A stretch of DNA of 6,868 nucleotides from an uncultured Ruminococcus sp. (GCA_902766305.1 CACXDE010000362.1:1-6868), one strand, 5' to 3'; positions 1-6,834 are shown, numbered from the stretch's first letter. Program-made: numbers and translations. Notes: generated from the letters alone by a model not told the origin.

Positions 1-42
1 ATGTTCCTCTATCCCTGAGCGGGAGACAATTGGAAATGAAAA

Positions 43-88
43 CAACAAAGGAGCTGGGCATGGGAAAACTGCCGCAGCTCCTTTGTTG
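43..88 (-). terminator. Rho-independent terminator of the three-gene operon
   Basis: A 14-bp perfect stem (CAACAAAGGAGCTG at 43-56 pairs with 75-88) is extended after a single-base bulge at 74 by four further pairs (57-60 with 70-73), closing on a nine-base loop. Read on the minus strand, the hairpin is followed by TTTTCATTT. No T-run follows on the plus strand, so it points in the operon's direction. It lies about 125 bases beyond the nuclease stop codon. Confidence 0.75.
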
Positions 89-211
89 CCAGAGATCAAA
101 AAAAGACAAGCGAAGTGTTTCCCTTGATTCAGGAAAAAGGTAGTATTCTGATACAGTGACGCTTTTTTCTAACTGGACTTTTTCATGGCTCATTCTGTTA
201 TTTTTCAGATA
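89..211. other. Short region between nuclease stop and terminator
   Basis: On the minus strand an open frame begins with ATG at about 193, 18 bases after the nuclease stop, and stays open to the left edge of the window, running straight through the terminator hairpin. There is no recognisable ribosome binding site before it and I recognise no family in its ~64 codons, so I do not call it as a gene. A weak five-base stem (AAGCG/CGCTT) with a T-run also occurs on the minus strand and might assist termination. Confidence 0.4.
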
Positions 212-1735
212 TCAAGTGCTTACGAAAGGAATATGAGATGAGGAAAAGAAATCATTAAAGGCCTCTTTCACAGTATCCATTTTCTCAGGGACATACTCTT
301 TAACCGATTTGATAGTTACATCGGCAAATTGGGTCGCCTTTTGTGCAATTATATCTGCACTCTGGGTTCCTAGTTCGATGGCAGTTTCGTAGATTTCTGT
401 TGCAATCACACATCCGATGATGCCGCCAACAACTGTCCCTGCAATAGCTCCGACAGATATGGTTGCCCCGCCTATAAGAGCTCCTACAGCAGCTACTCCA
501 GCTAAGCCGCCTGCAATGCCAGATGCATTTTCACCCAAAGTAAAGGCCAGCTCAGAGGCATCTATTTCTCCTTTCACAAAAGAAGAAATGTCCTCATAGG
601 ATTCAACTGCAAAGGAGACAACAGCAGCAGGAAGACAAGATCCACCTACTTTACTAATCAGTGTGATAGAACTCTTTGACAAGGCTTGTGAAACGGCAGT
701 ACTGACAAAAACTGTACCATATCCTACGGCACCAGCAACTGTAGTATCTTCTATAATACTGAGCACCATATCGTCGGATGTTATTTCTCCAGACAAAAAT
801 TGCACCATATTATCTGCTGTCGTAAAAACAAAAGAAAGCCCGGCTGCAACAAGTCCTGACTTTACTCCCAGTTCATGGGCTACGCCAAATCGCTCGCTAA
901 TATTTGTTACAGTATGACGTATACCACTCTCAGAAGCATCATTATAGATTTTTTTTAAACCATCCGGTAAATTGCCATACAACTTACCATCCACGGTTAT
1001 CGATGGCTCAAAGGAAGATGGTCGTGCATCTTTCGTGCCCACATAGTTAACTTTCATCTCGTAGTCGACGGAATGCCCATCTGCTTTAAGATCACGTACA
1101 ATTTTCTCAACAGCTTTCATCTTGTTGAGATTGACTGCGTCGAGTTGCGGAACAACATTCTCCCTAGTGGCTGGTCCACCAAAACTGTCAGCTATTATAT
1201 GCCCCCTATGATCATTTTGCCTATAGGATCCATCTTTTATGATATCATTCAGGCTCTGCCTTGCTTCACCAATAGTTCTTAATTGAAGATCTGTCATCCT
1301 ATTAATGATAGGACGACCATATGCATCTGTAACTGAAGTAAAGGTTGAAGAATCCCCTATTTTTTTGGTAATTATGGTGTTAGGCTTCAGTTGTTCACTA
1401 ATAACTGCCGCTCTGTTATCGGTAGTCTTTTTAATGATGGTGTAATAATCCACCCCATTGTCATCGTAAAATGTACTCGATACGCAATGCTGCCCTAAGT
1501 TTTCTCTCCTCTTAAACAGCTGCCCATCACGGAAATATTCTTTGAATGTATGACCATTTTCGTTTTTACCGATTTTTTCTATAATTCCATTGTCTTTAAT
1601 TATCTCTGTTACACCATAAAAGCCTTTTTCTGGTGAAGTAGTTGTCTCAAAGGAAGAGTTGAGAGTTTTCATTTTTTCAACTACTTCGAATTCTACTGGT
1701 CTCAGGGCATTTCCTTCTAACACATCAATGGTCAT
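212..1735 (-). CDS. DNA/RNA non-specific endonuclease (Endonuclea_NS_2-like) with duplicated glycine-rich membrane-prone C-terminal half
   Basis: This is a predicted metal-dependent nuclease effector of about 507 residues. Residues 1-145 are beta-rich, with G/N/D turns; TDAYGRPIIN near 136-145 resembles Rhs/YD-type toxin segments. The nuclease domain spans roughly 155-265: DHRGH at 175-179 matches the (D)RGH motif of beta-beta-alpha-metal enzymes (His179 the presumed base), followed by IIADSFGGP, ENVVPQ at 192-197, and NLNKM at 202-206 supplying a likely metal-binding Asn. Residues 293-450 are hydrophobic and glycine/alanine rich, with a 73-residue duplication and a zipper such as GAIAGTVVGGIIG (429-441), so membrane insertion or oligomerisation is likely. 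There is no signal peptide. The ATG at 1735 lies nine bases from GAAGG; the ATG two codons upstream (1741) is only three bases from it and is the alternative start. The start overlaps the ATPase stop, implying translational coupling. The nuclease is central rather than C-terminal, unlike most polymorphic toxins. Activity and target (DNA or RNA) are inferred from the motifs. Confidence 0.87.
   Translation of the reverse strand: MTIDVLEGNALRPVEFEVVEKMKTLNSSFETTTSPEKGFYGVTEIIKDNGIIEKIGKNENGHTFKEYFRDGQLFKRRENLGQHCVSSTFYDDNGVDYYTIIKKTTDNRAAVISEQLKPNTIITKKIGDSSTFTSVTDAYGRPIINRMTDLQLRTIGEARQSLNDIIKDGSYRQNDHRGHIIADSFGGPATRENVVPQLDAVNLNKMKAVEKIVRDLKADGHSVDYEMKVNYVGTKDARPSSFEPSITVDGKLYGNLPDGLKKIYNDASESGIRHTVTNISERFGVAHELGVKSGLVAAGLSFVFTTADNMVQFLSGEITSDDMVLSIIEDTTVAGAVGYGTVFVSTAVSQALSKSSITLISKVGGSCLPAAVVSFAVESYEDISSFVKGEIDASELAFTLGENASGIAGGLAGVAAVGALIGGATISVGAIAGTVVGGIIGCVIATEIYETAIELGTQSADIIAQKATQFADVTIKSVKEYVPEKMDTVKEAFNDFFSSSHIPFVST
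485..859 (-). repeat. Internal 73-residue duplication in the C-terminal half of the nuclease protein
   Basis: Two copies align without gaps at a 73-residue period. Copy 1 covers residues 293-344 (nt 704-859) and copy 2 residues 366-417 (nt 485-640). Shared landmarks are S..L.AA..SF at the start, F[LV].GEI in the middle (nt 782-799 and 563-580) and a conserved Glu 12 residues beyond the GE pair, followed by a glycine/alanine-rich stretch. The copies have diverged a lot in DNA sequence, so this is an old domain duplication rather than a recent tandem event. Confidence 0.7.
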
Positions 1736-4700
1736 TTTCATTCACCTTCGTTAATACATTGCAAATCTCATCTATATCATTAGCAGAAAATGAGACAGTT
1801 TTGCTTTTCACAATATCTCTAAGAACATTAGGATCAAGTCCAGATATAGCAGCATTGAACTCATTATCAGTTATTCCTAGGACAGCTCGTACCATTTTTT
1901 GTAGCTTTGGAATCTCATCAATATGCCAAACCATAGTATATTTACAGAACAAATAGTCATCAATGGCTTCTCTTATCTGTAACCTATGCTCTCTAGACAA
2001 ATCTAATGATTTCAAACCGGCCTTTAAGGTTTTCCCACGAATAGGATCCGATTTCAACCATGGCTGTAAGAGCATCTTCAACACTTCTGTCCTTATAGAT
2101 TTTATCGGCTTGATCATATCAGTTTGCGTTGGGTGATACTCAAATGTTCTCTCAACCACATTTGCCTTATTTATCATCGTTAAAACGGGACTGATCCAAT
2201 TATTCTGGTAAACGACAGCAACACCACTTGGCAATTTTGCTATCTCATCCATCTGATCGTTTGTGAGACCTATTGATCGTCCAACAGCTTCTCTATCATG
2301 CGCCTCGGGAGTCCGAAGAAGGATTTTCGTATTTGTGTTTTTTATTGCTGCGATATCGACCGAAGAAGGAGATTGATCTACAATTATAAATCCTTCCCCG
2401 TAAGTTCTGATCTCAGCAATGGTATTTGTCAGCATCTCAACAGATTTACCGATCAATTCTGATGTACCATTACTTGTGCTTTTCAGAAGATTATGCGCTT
2501 CTTCAAGCACTGTAACATGCTTCAACCCTTTGTTATTTTCCGTCTTCTGATCTACTCGATATTCATTCAGAATATACACAATCAAGCCCATGATCAGTGC
2601 CTTTGTCTCTGCTGATTTTACACGGCTTATATCTAGGACGCAATTATTATCAAAAAGCAATTGGTACGGAGTCTGATCATTAGTAAAGATATATTTGTTC
2701 AATCCAACCGTTAGTGATTTCACCCTCGTCAGAAGTGCACCACGATAATTAGATTTGATATCAGAAGCATAGTCAGATCTACCGATAAGGTTATCAAGTT
2801 GCTCCGCTAATATTTCAAAATCCGGATATTCTATCTCCTCACCTTCAAATGTCGAAGATCCAAGATCCCATCCAATTGCCTCATATGATTTTAAAATTGC
2901 GTCTTTGAAAAATGCTGGCATCGCGTCATACATAGGCCAGCAGACACTGAATATTTCTACGAGCCCGTCCACATGTTCTAGGACATGTATAGATTTGGGG
3001 AACATAAACGGGTTGATATTAATTAACTGTGATATATTCGGATTTGTAGAAAAAACTTCAACATCTGGAAGGTGGCCAAAAACGTCCTTGTATTCGCCCT
3101 TTGCGGGTTCAACAACCAGAAACGGTATTTTATCCAACCGCAGTTCCATGAGCATTTGATATACGACATTGCTTTTACCTGATCCAGTAGAGCCAGTAAT
3201 GAACGTATGCATATTAAGACTTTTATTAACAAGCTCTACCGGCTTATCCGTGACTTGACCAAGATCGAAAATACGGCCTATCGTTATTTTGTCTTCTGGG
3301 CCGAGTTTCTCTTTGGTGCTGATAAGCTGATAGGAATTGACTTCTTTGCCAAACTCTGCGTGTTCGATTACCGGAAGACCTGGAACTGTAGCGCGGGGAA
3401 GCCCTAAATGGAGTCCCAGCTCCTTCCCACTGACCGCTGTCGCAGCATTAACATGAATATCGCCACCATAAATAAATTGAGGATGAACATATCGTGAGAG
3501 ATAGGTGGTCAGATCATAGAAATTTCCAAGGTTGTTTTTGTTGTTGCTTCTCCATGAATTAATAGCAGAAACTTCCCGGCCAGATTTTTCTCCATTCATC
3601 AAAGACCGGTAATTACTGGCAGCAATCTCTGCCGCTGACATATCATCAGATATAAAATAGCCTGCAACATGCCAAAGTCCATAACTGTCATATTCATTTG
3701 TTTTACGAAGTAATTCATCTACGAGAGCCATCATGTCGGTTATAGCTTTGTTTTCAACAGATGATGATTCCGATATGGAATCCGACTCTGTAATCTGCTC
3801 ATTAGGAGCAAGTGAATTGATGAAACCATTTAGTTGGCCCGCTATCTGCCCGCCAAGCATAGATGCACCAACAGGACCAATTTTCTCTATAGCGCCTCCG
3901 GCAATTCCGCCACCGGCGATTGCACCACCAACGACTCCCGCAAGAGAAATAACTGCTCCGCCTATCATTGCAGCTTTCTGCTTGCCGTTCATTTCAGTAA
4001 AAGATTTACTCCTACTGCTAGAATCGCTATGGCTCTTAGATACTTGGATCTTCTGCAGTGGGGAAAGCTTGGTATATAGATCCTGATAGTTCTTTCGCAT
4101 CAACTGAATGTTCTGCGAAGACTGATTATCTGCTATGATGAGGCCAATAAAAGGTCTACCACTCATTGCAAGTGACAGCTTTTCCATTCCCTGTACGAAG
4201 TGTTCGTTGCCTGTTTCTTTCTCATTCTTGCTATTCCCAACTACACTTACAGAGGCGACATTGCCCATACATGTGATTTTCTGTGAGAGTGCCGCGATTT
4301 TCCGCCGGTCTTCATTTTCAATTTTTGCTCCGGGAAAATGTCCAATCAGAGTTTGTTTCAGGGTATCGCCAAGCGTAACCGTGGACCGTTTCATTGGTGA
4401 TGCGTCGTCTTCATTGTTCCGGACACCTAAATAATAATTGGTCTCCTTCCCGTAGGAATCTATGAGGACAAAAACTGACGCATTATATGTGCTTAATGTG
4501 TTAAAAACAGTTGTAAATTTATCTGTAACGGGTTCTCCCTTCTGATAAACCATTTCGTTGATTTTATAAAGACGTACATTGTTTATGAGGTCTTCCTCTA
4601 ACGGCGGAAGGTCGCCAATGGGAGCAATTGGCATCTCTGAGAGCCGAGCTAAGTATTTTTTCCTGACACCCTCATCAATTATCTCTAATTTGTTTTCAAT

Positions 4701-4757
4701 CGTTATCTCTTTTGGGGATAATACCGCTGCTTCCTCATACGGCTGTATATTTTCCAT
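1725..4757 (-). CDS. HerA/FtsK-superfamily ATPase (DUF87-like) with N-terminal domain and glycine-zipper segment
   Basis: This is a predicted hexameric ATP-driven translocase of about 1010 residues. The HerA core shows Walker A GSTGSGKS at 522-529, the strand VVEPAKGEYK near 548-557, Walker B VTVLEEAHNLL near 748-758 with acidic residues E752 and E753, the block RTYGEGFIIVDQSP near 784-797 with a sensor-type Gln at 795, and a conserved Arg (ILLRTPEAHDRE) at 815. Before the core lies a domain of about 255 residues (with LIGHFPGA at 137-144), resembling N-terminal domains of VirB4/TraC-like and HerA-like motors. A glycine-zipper hydrophobic stretch at 262-309 follows, flanked by serine-rich linkers. 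The last ~130 residues are helical and unassigned. I chose the ATG at 4757 because AAAGGGG (4766-4772) precedes it by eight bases; a TTG start six codons upstream lacks such a site. The gene is complete and overlaps the nuclease start. HerA motors work in DNA end processing (with NurA), in DUF4297 and SIR2 defence systems, and as relatives of secretion and conjugation ATPases; which applies here is not visible. Confidence 0.93.
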   Translation of the reverse strand: MENIQPYEEAAVLSPKEITIENKLEIIDEGVRKKYLARLSEMPIAPIGDLPPLEEDLINNVRLYKINEMVYQKGEPVTDKFTTVFNTLSTYNASVFVLIDSYGKETNYYLGVRNNEDDASPMKRSTVTLGDTLKQTLIGHFPGAKIENEDRRKIAALSQKITCMGNVASVSVVGNSKNEKETGNEHFVQGMEKLSLAMSGRPFIGLIIADNQSSQNIQLMRKNYQDLYTKLSPLQKIQVSKSHSDSSSRSKSFTEMNGKQKAAMIGGAVISLAGVVGGAIAGGGIAGGAIEKIGPVGASMLGGQIAGQLNGFINSLAPNEQITESDSISESSSVENKAITDMMALVDELLRKTNEYDSYGLWHVAGYFISDDMSAAEIAASNYRSLMNGEKSGREVSAINSWRSNNKNNLGNFYDLTTYLSRYVHPQFIYGGDIHVNAATAVSGKELGLHLGLPRATVPGLPVIEHAEFGKEVNSYQLISTKEKLGPEDKITIGRIFDLGQVTDKPVELVNKSLNMHTFITGSTGSGKSNVVYQMLMELRLDKIPFLVVEPAKGEYKDVFGHLPDVEVFSTNPNISQLININPFMFPKSIHVLEHVDGLVEIFSVCWPMYDAMPAFFKDAILKSYEAIGWDLGSSTFEGEEIEYPDFEILAEQLDNLIGRSDYASDIKSNYRGALLTRVKSLTVGLNKYIFTNDQTPYQLLFDNNCVLDISRVKSAETKALIMGLIVYILNEYRVDQKTENNKGLKHVTVLEEAHNLLKSTSNGTSELIGKSVEMLTNTIAEIRTYGEGFIIVDQSPSSVDIAAIKNTNTKILLRTPEAHDREAVGRSIGLTNDQMDEIAKLPSGVAVVYQNNWISPVLTMINKANVVERTFEYHPTQTDMIKPIKSIRTEVLKMLLQPWLKSDPIRGKTLKAGLKSLDLSREHRLQIREAIDDYLFCKYTMVWHIDEIPKLQKMVRAVLGITDNEFNAAISGLDPNVLRDIVKSKTVSFSANDIDEICNVLTKVNENDH
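1745..1749 (-). promoter_or_regulatory. Ribosome binding site of the nuclease gene, inside the ATPase gene
   Basis: On the minus strand this reads GAAGG. It is nine bases from the ATG at 1735 and only three from the ATG at 1741, which favours the later start. Because it lies within the 3' end of the ATPase gene, nuclease translation is probably coupled to that of the motor, a way to hold their ratio. Confidence 0.6.
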
Positions 4758-4761
4758 ATCT

Positions 4762-6384
4762 TTATCCCCTTTCAATGTGTTCTAATTGATCGGCAAAGGC
4801 AGCATACCAATCATTGTCAATCTGCAGTAATCTCTCATCACCGGAAAGTTGTGTGGCGGTTTTTTCTTTTTTTTCTCGATTATTCATAAGAAGTGAATGC
4901 AAGTGATTTCCATATCCGCGGGCAAGTTCGTTATAATATAGCGCCAGTTTCTCTGCGTATTCGTCCATATAGTGAATGGCCAATGGCATAATCAAATCAT
5001 ATGTCTTTTTTCTCCATTGATCTAAATATGCTGTTATTATTTGCTGGGGTTCGGAGCTGTCGGAATCTGCCTTCTTAAACAAACCTCCAAGAAAATCCTT
5101 CGGTTTTTCAACATATGTGATTTCTTTTAGCTTCATTATCTCATCCGTTATCTCTGGGCACGTAGGCATATATACTCTTTTAAAGCCCACAGCAGGTTCA
5201 TACCTATCTATCTCTTCTAGTTCTCTATATCTAGTTGTGAATTTTTCCTTTATTTCATCAGCTTTTGCTATACACATGTCCCTGACTGAGGATACATAGT
5301 TTTCAAATCTAGTCTTTACTTCAGCTTGAAGTAGAGTTGCCATGCGTTCTATTTCTACTTCTCCTACTACTTTGGTCCTCTTACTCTTCCATTTGGCAAT
5401 AGATTCAAAAAGGATTCTTTCCTCAGCCAAAATCTCTTCCGGAAAAATAAAATTATCTCTTCCAACATAAAAATCTTCTGCTGCTTTTAATGAAGATATT
5501 ATTTCTTCTTGTTTTGCAATCTCATTATGCACGCTTTCATTGACAACAACGCTTCTGCGATTTGCTTCCGCTAATTCTTCACTTATTGACGAGCTAATCT
5601 TCCTGAATAATTGGATTGATGCTCTTATATACTCTGTAATAGGATAGTACTCCATATACATTTTGAGAGATTCATCCTCAAAGCTATAGATAATCTGGGG
5701 GTTATCTATTCCAAGTTCTGCTGTTGCGCGTTCCTTCTGAAGAGCGGTTAGTTCTTGGCTAATAAAGAAGAATAACTGTTCTTTAACCACGTCCTCTCTG
5801 TTTAGCAAGCATTCTATTTCACTTCTGCGAGAAGACACCTTGGTATTGTCAATATAAAAGACGATGGGTGTATTGATTAAATCTGTATTCTGCAGTTCAC
5901 CAACGGTGGAAACAGTATCAACGCTGATTGGGATACCGTCAATTTGGGCATTTTTTCCATTTACTATTATAAAAGGGTAAGGGTCATCAAAAAAGCTAGC
6001 ATATTCTTCCCGAAAATGATCATAGTCAAATCTTTTATTTCTGTTATCTGCGAGCCAGCCGAGAAATTGCATTATTTCTTCACTTTTTTTGTAAGCATCT
6101 TCCAATTCATTCTTATGGGTTATTTGAACTTCTTCCGAGGTTACTCCAGCTTTTCTGAATGTACGTCTGACTGCCTCATAATCAGGCCTCGTTCCTGTAA
6201 AAAGCAACTCAAAGTCATACCCGTTCATTTCATTATAGAAAATCTCCGGGATTCTTTCGACCCACATATTAAGCGCCTGGTTCTCATATTTTTCTATCTG
6301 GCAATTTATACGTGGTTCTTTTCCATTAAATCGAACCGTTGTCTCCAACAAATACGGGTTATGAATCAATTCTGCCTTAATCAT
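4762..6384 (-). CDS. Uncharacterised 540-residue helical protein, first gene of the HerA-nuclease operon
   Basis: I do not recognise a named family. The ATG at 6384 follows a GAGGGG ribosome binding site by six bases, and the frame is uninterrupted to TAA at 4762-4764. No signal peptide or membrane segment is visible, so the protein is probably cytoplasmic. Residues 1-145 look like a mixed alpha/beta domain (opening MIKAELIHNPYLLETTVRFNG, with MNGYDFELLFTG near 53-63). Residues 136-235 alternate short hydrophobic strands (PFIIVNG, PIVFYIDN, QLFFFIS) with helices, a Rossmann-like pattern, but there is no GxxxxGK[ST] P-loop. Residues 240-540 are long charged helices, interrupted near 431-438 by FLGGLFKK. 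The strands followed by a helical stalk recall a dynamin-like protein that has lost its GTPase motifs; this is only a weak analogy. It is followed after four bases by the HerA-type ATPase, so it is probably an adaptor or regulator of that motor. It is certainly a gene; its function is unknown. Confidence 0.9.
   Translation of the reverse strand: MIKAELIHNPYLLETTVRFNGKEPRINCQIEKYENQALNMWVERIPEIFYNEMNGYDFELLFTGTRPDYEAVRRTFRKAGVTSEEVQITHKNELEDAYKKSEEIMQFLGWLADNRNKRFDYDHFREEYASFFDDPYPFIIVNGKNAQIDGIPISVDTVSTVGELQNTDLINTPIVFYIDNTKVSSRRSEIECLLNREDVVKEQLFFFISQELTALQKERATAELGIDNPQIIYSFEDESLKMYMEYYPITEYIRASIQLFRKISSSISEELAEANRRSVVVNESVHNEIAKQEEIISSLKAAEDFYVGRDNFIFPEEILAEERILFESIAKWKSKRTKVVGEVEIERMATLLQAEVKTRFENYVSSVRDMCIAKADEIKEKFTTRYRELEEIDRYEPAVGFKRVYMPTCPEITDEIMKLKEITYVEKPKDFLGGLFKKADSDSSEPQQIITAYLDQWRKKTYDLIMPLAIHYMDEYAEKLALYYNELARGYGNHLHSLLMNNREKKEKTATQLSGDERLLQIDNDWYAAFADQLEHIERG
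4766..4772 (-). promoter_or_regulatory. Ribosome binding site deciding the ATPase start
   Basis: On the minus strand this reads AAAGGGG and sits inside the last codons of the upstream gene. It is eight bases from the ATG at 4757, which makes that ATG the likely start. The in-frame TTG at 4775 lies immediately upstream of this site and has no comparable purine run before it. Confidence 0.8.
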
Positions 6385-6390
6385 TATGTT

Positions 6391-6396
6391 CCCCTC
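6391..6396 (-). promoter_or_regulatory. Ribosome binding site of the 540-residue protein
   Basis: On the minus strand this reads GAGGGG, followed by six bases and the ATG at 6384. It is a near-consensus Shine-Dalgarno sequence at good spacing and fixes the start of the operon's first gene. Confidence 0.8.
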
Positions 6397-6419
6397 GTCG
6401 TATTACGGATTATGGTTAC

Positions 6420-6480
6420 TATACTTATATCATTGGGCATCATGGGCATATAATAACAAAAGACCTATCCCAAAAAACGG
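6420..6480 (-). promoter_or_regulatory. Probable promoter/operator zone of the operon, with a tandem repeat
   Basis: This AT-rich stretch just upstream of the first gene contains several -10-like hexamers on the minus strand (TATTAT and TATATG around 6447-6456, TATAAG and TATAGT around 6419-6430), but no convincing -35 box at standard spacing. Between them is a tandem repeat, on the plus strand CATTGGGCAT (6431-6440) then CATGGGCAT (6441-6449), differing by one T. It could be a binding site for a regulator. The exact promoter cannot be fixed by eye. Confidence 0.3.
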
Positions 6481-6640
6481 ACTCGTTTAATTATTACTTC
6501 ATGAGTAGAGTTAGCATTTCATAAGCGAATTATATCATAACACCCTACATCTCTCAAGGTCGTCATCAATTGTTTAATATGCATTCCCTCGTTGCTATCA
6601 CAATAATTGCAATTCGCATAATTTCAACTCCAATAGTAGA

Positions 6641-6780
6641 GGGCACCGGACAGCTTTGGCTAGCTGGTGTTCGACTATTTATACCAAGGCTGCGGCTCAT
6701 GTCGAAGCAATTCACGGAGCCCCACTCATCGGGGAGTAAAAGAACTCAAGAACTCGGAATCCGGTTCAATGTCCGGTAAC
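6641..6780. other. Hairpin-dense non-coding segment, possible structured RNA or insertion-sequence remnant
   Basis: Consecutive short inverted repeats fill this stretch: CACC/GGTG with inner AGCT/AGCT (6644-6669), TTCGAC/GTCGAA (6670-6706), CCCC/GGGG with a seven-base loop (6720-6734), and GAAC-T-CGG/CCG-GTTC (6750-6767), with an overlapping CCGG/CCGG (6761-6776). It is richer in GC than the DNA to its left. The arrangement, and a short plus-strand frame reading VEGTGQLWLAGVRL, recall the 3' ends of IS200/IS605-type tnpB genes, where the guide RNA scaffold overlaps the gene end. No transposase catalytic motif is present, so at most this is a remnant. The identification is from memory of general pattern and is weak. 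Confidence 0.3.
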
Positions 6781-6783
6781 GGT

Positions 6784-6834
6784 ATAATCTGACAGGCCTG
6801 TGATCAAAACGAGATCACAGGCCTGTCAGATTAT
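6784..6834 (+). terminator. Perfect 22-bp inverted repeat, probable terminator
   Basis: The arms 6784-6805 and 6813-6834 are perfectly complementary, with a seven-base loop AAAACGA. Each arm contains the self-palindrome ACAGGCCTGT. On the plus strand the stem ends in ATTAT and moderately T-rich sequence follows (TGCATTGCTGTTCTTC); on the minus strand no T-run follows. The plus orientation is therefore slightly preferred, perhaps ending a transcript of the hairpin-rich stretch before it, but a terminator shared with a gene beyond the right edge, or a mobile-element end, is also possible. Confidence 0.5.

Noticed and set aside
3733..4086. Plus-strand open frame of 117 codons
   Set aside because: It lies antisense to the ATPase gene over its glycine- and serine-rich part; the proline/alanine-rich product is the usual shadow of a glycine-rich region and has no ribosome binding site.
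1725..4757. Assignment of the ATPase as a conjugative coupling protein (TraG/VirD4) or FtsK/SpoIIIE
   Set aside because: The VVEPAKGEYK, VLEEAHNLL and EGFIIVDQSP blocks are of HerA type; no relaxase, mating-pair gene or FtsK gamma domain is visible.
4758..4775. TTG start of the ATPase at 4775 giving six extra residues
   Set aside because: The AAAGGGG site lies downstream of this TTG and is ideally placed for the ATG at 4757.
4762..6384. Calling the first gene a dynamin-family GTPase
   Set aside because: No P-loop, DxxG or NKxD-type motif can be found; only the overall layout is suggestive.
5944..6453. Plus-strand open frame of 169 codons
   Set aside because: It is antisense to the start of the first gene. 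It is hydrophobic only because it reads the complement of charged codons, has no recognisable domain, and the minus-strand gene has a far better start and ribosome binding site.
6570..6779. Plus-strand open frame starting with TTG in the intergenic region
   Set aside because: There is no ribosome binding site and no recognisable protein family; the frame runs through several hairpins. At most it is a remnant of a transposase end, so it is described as non-coding.
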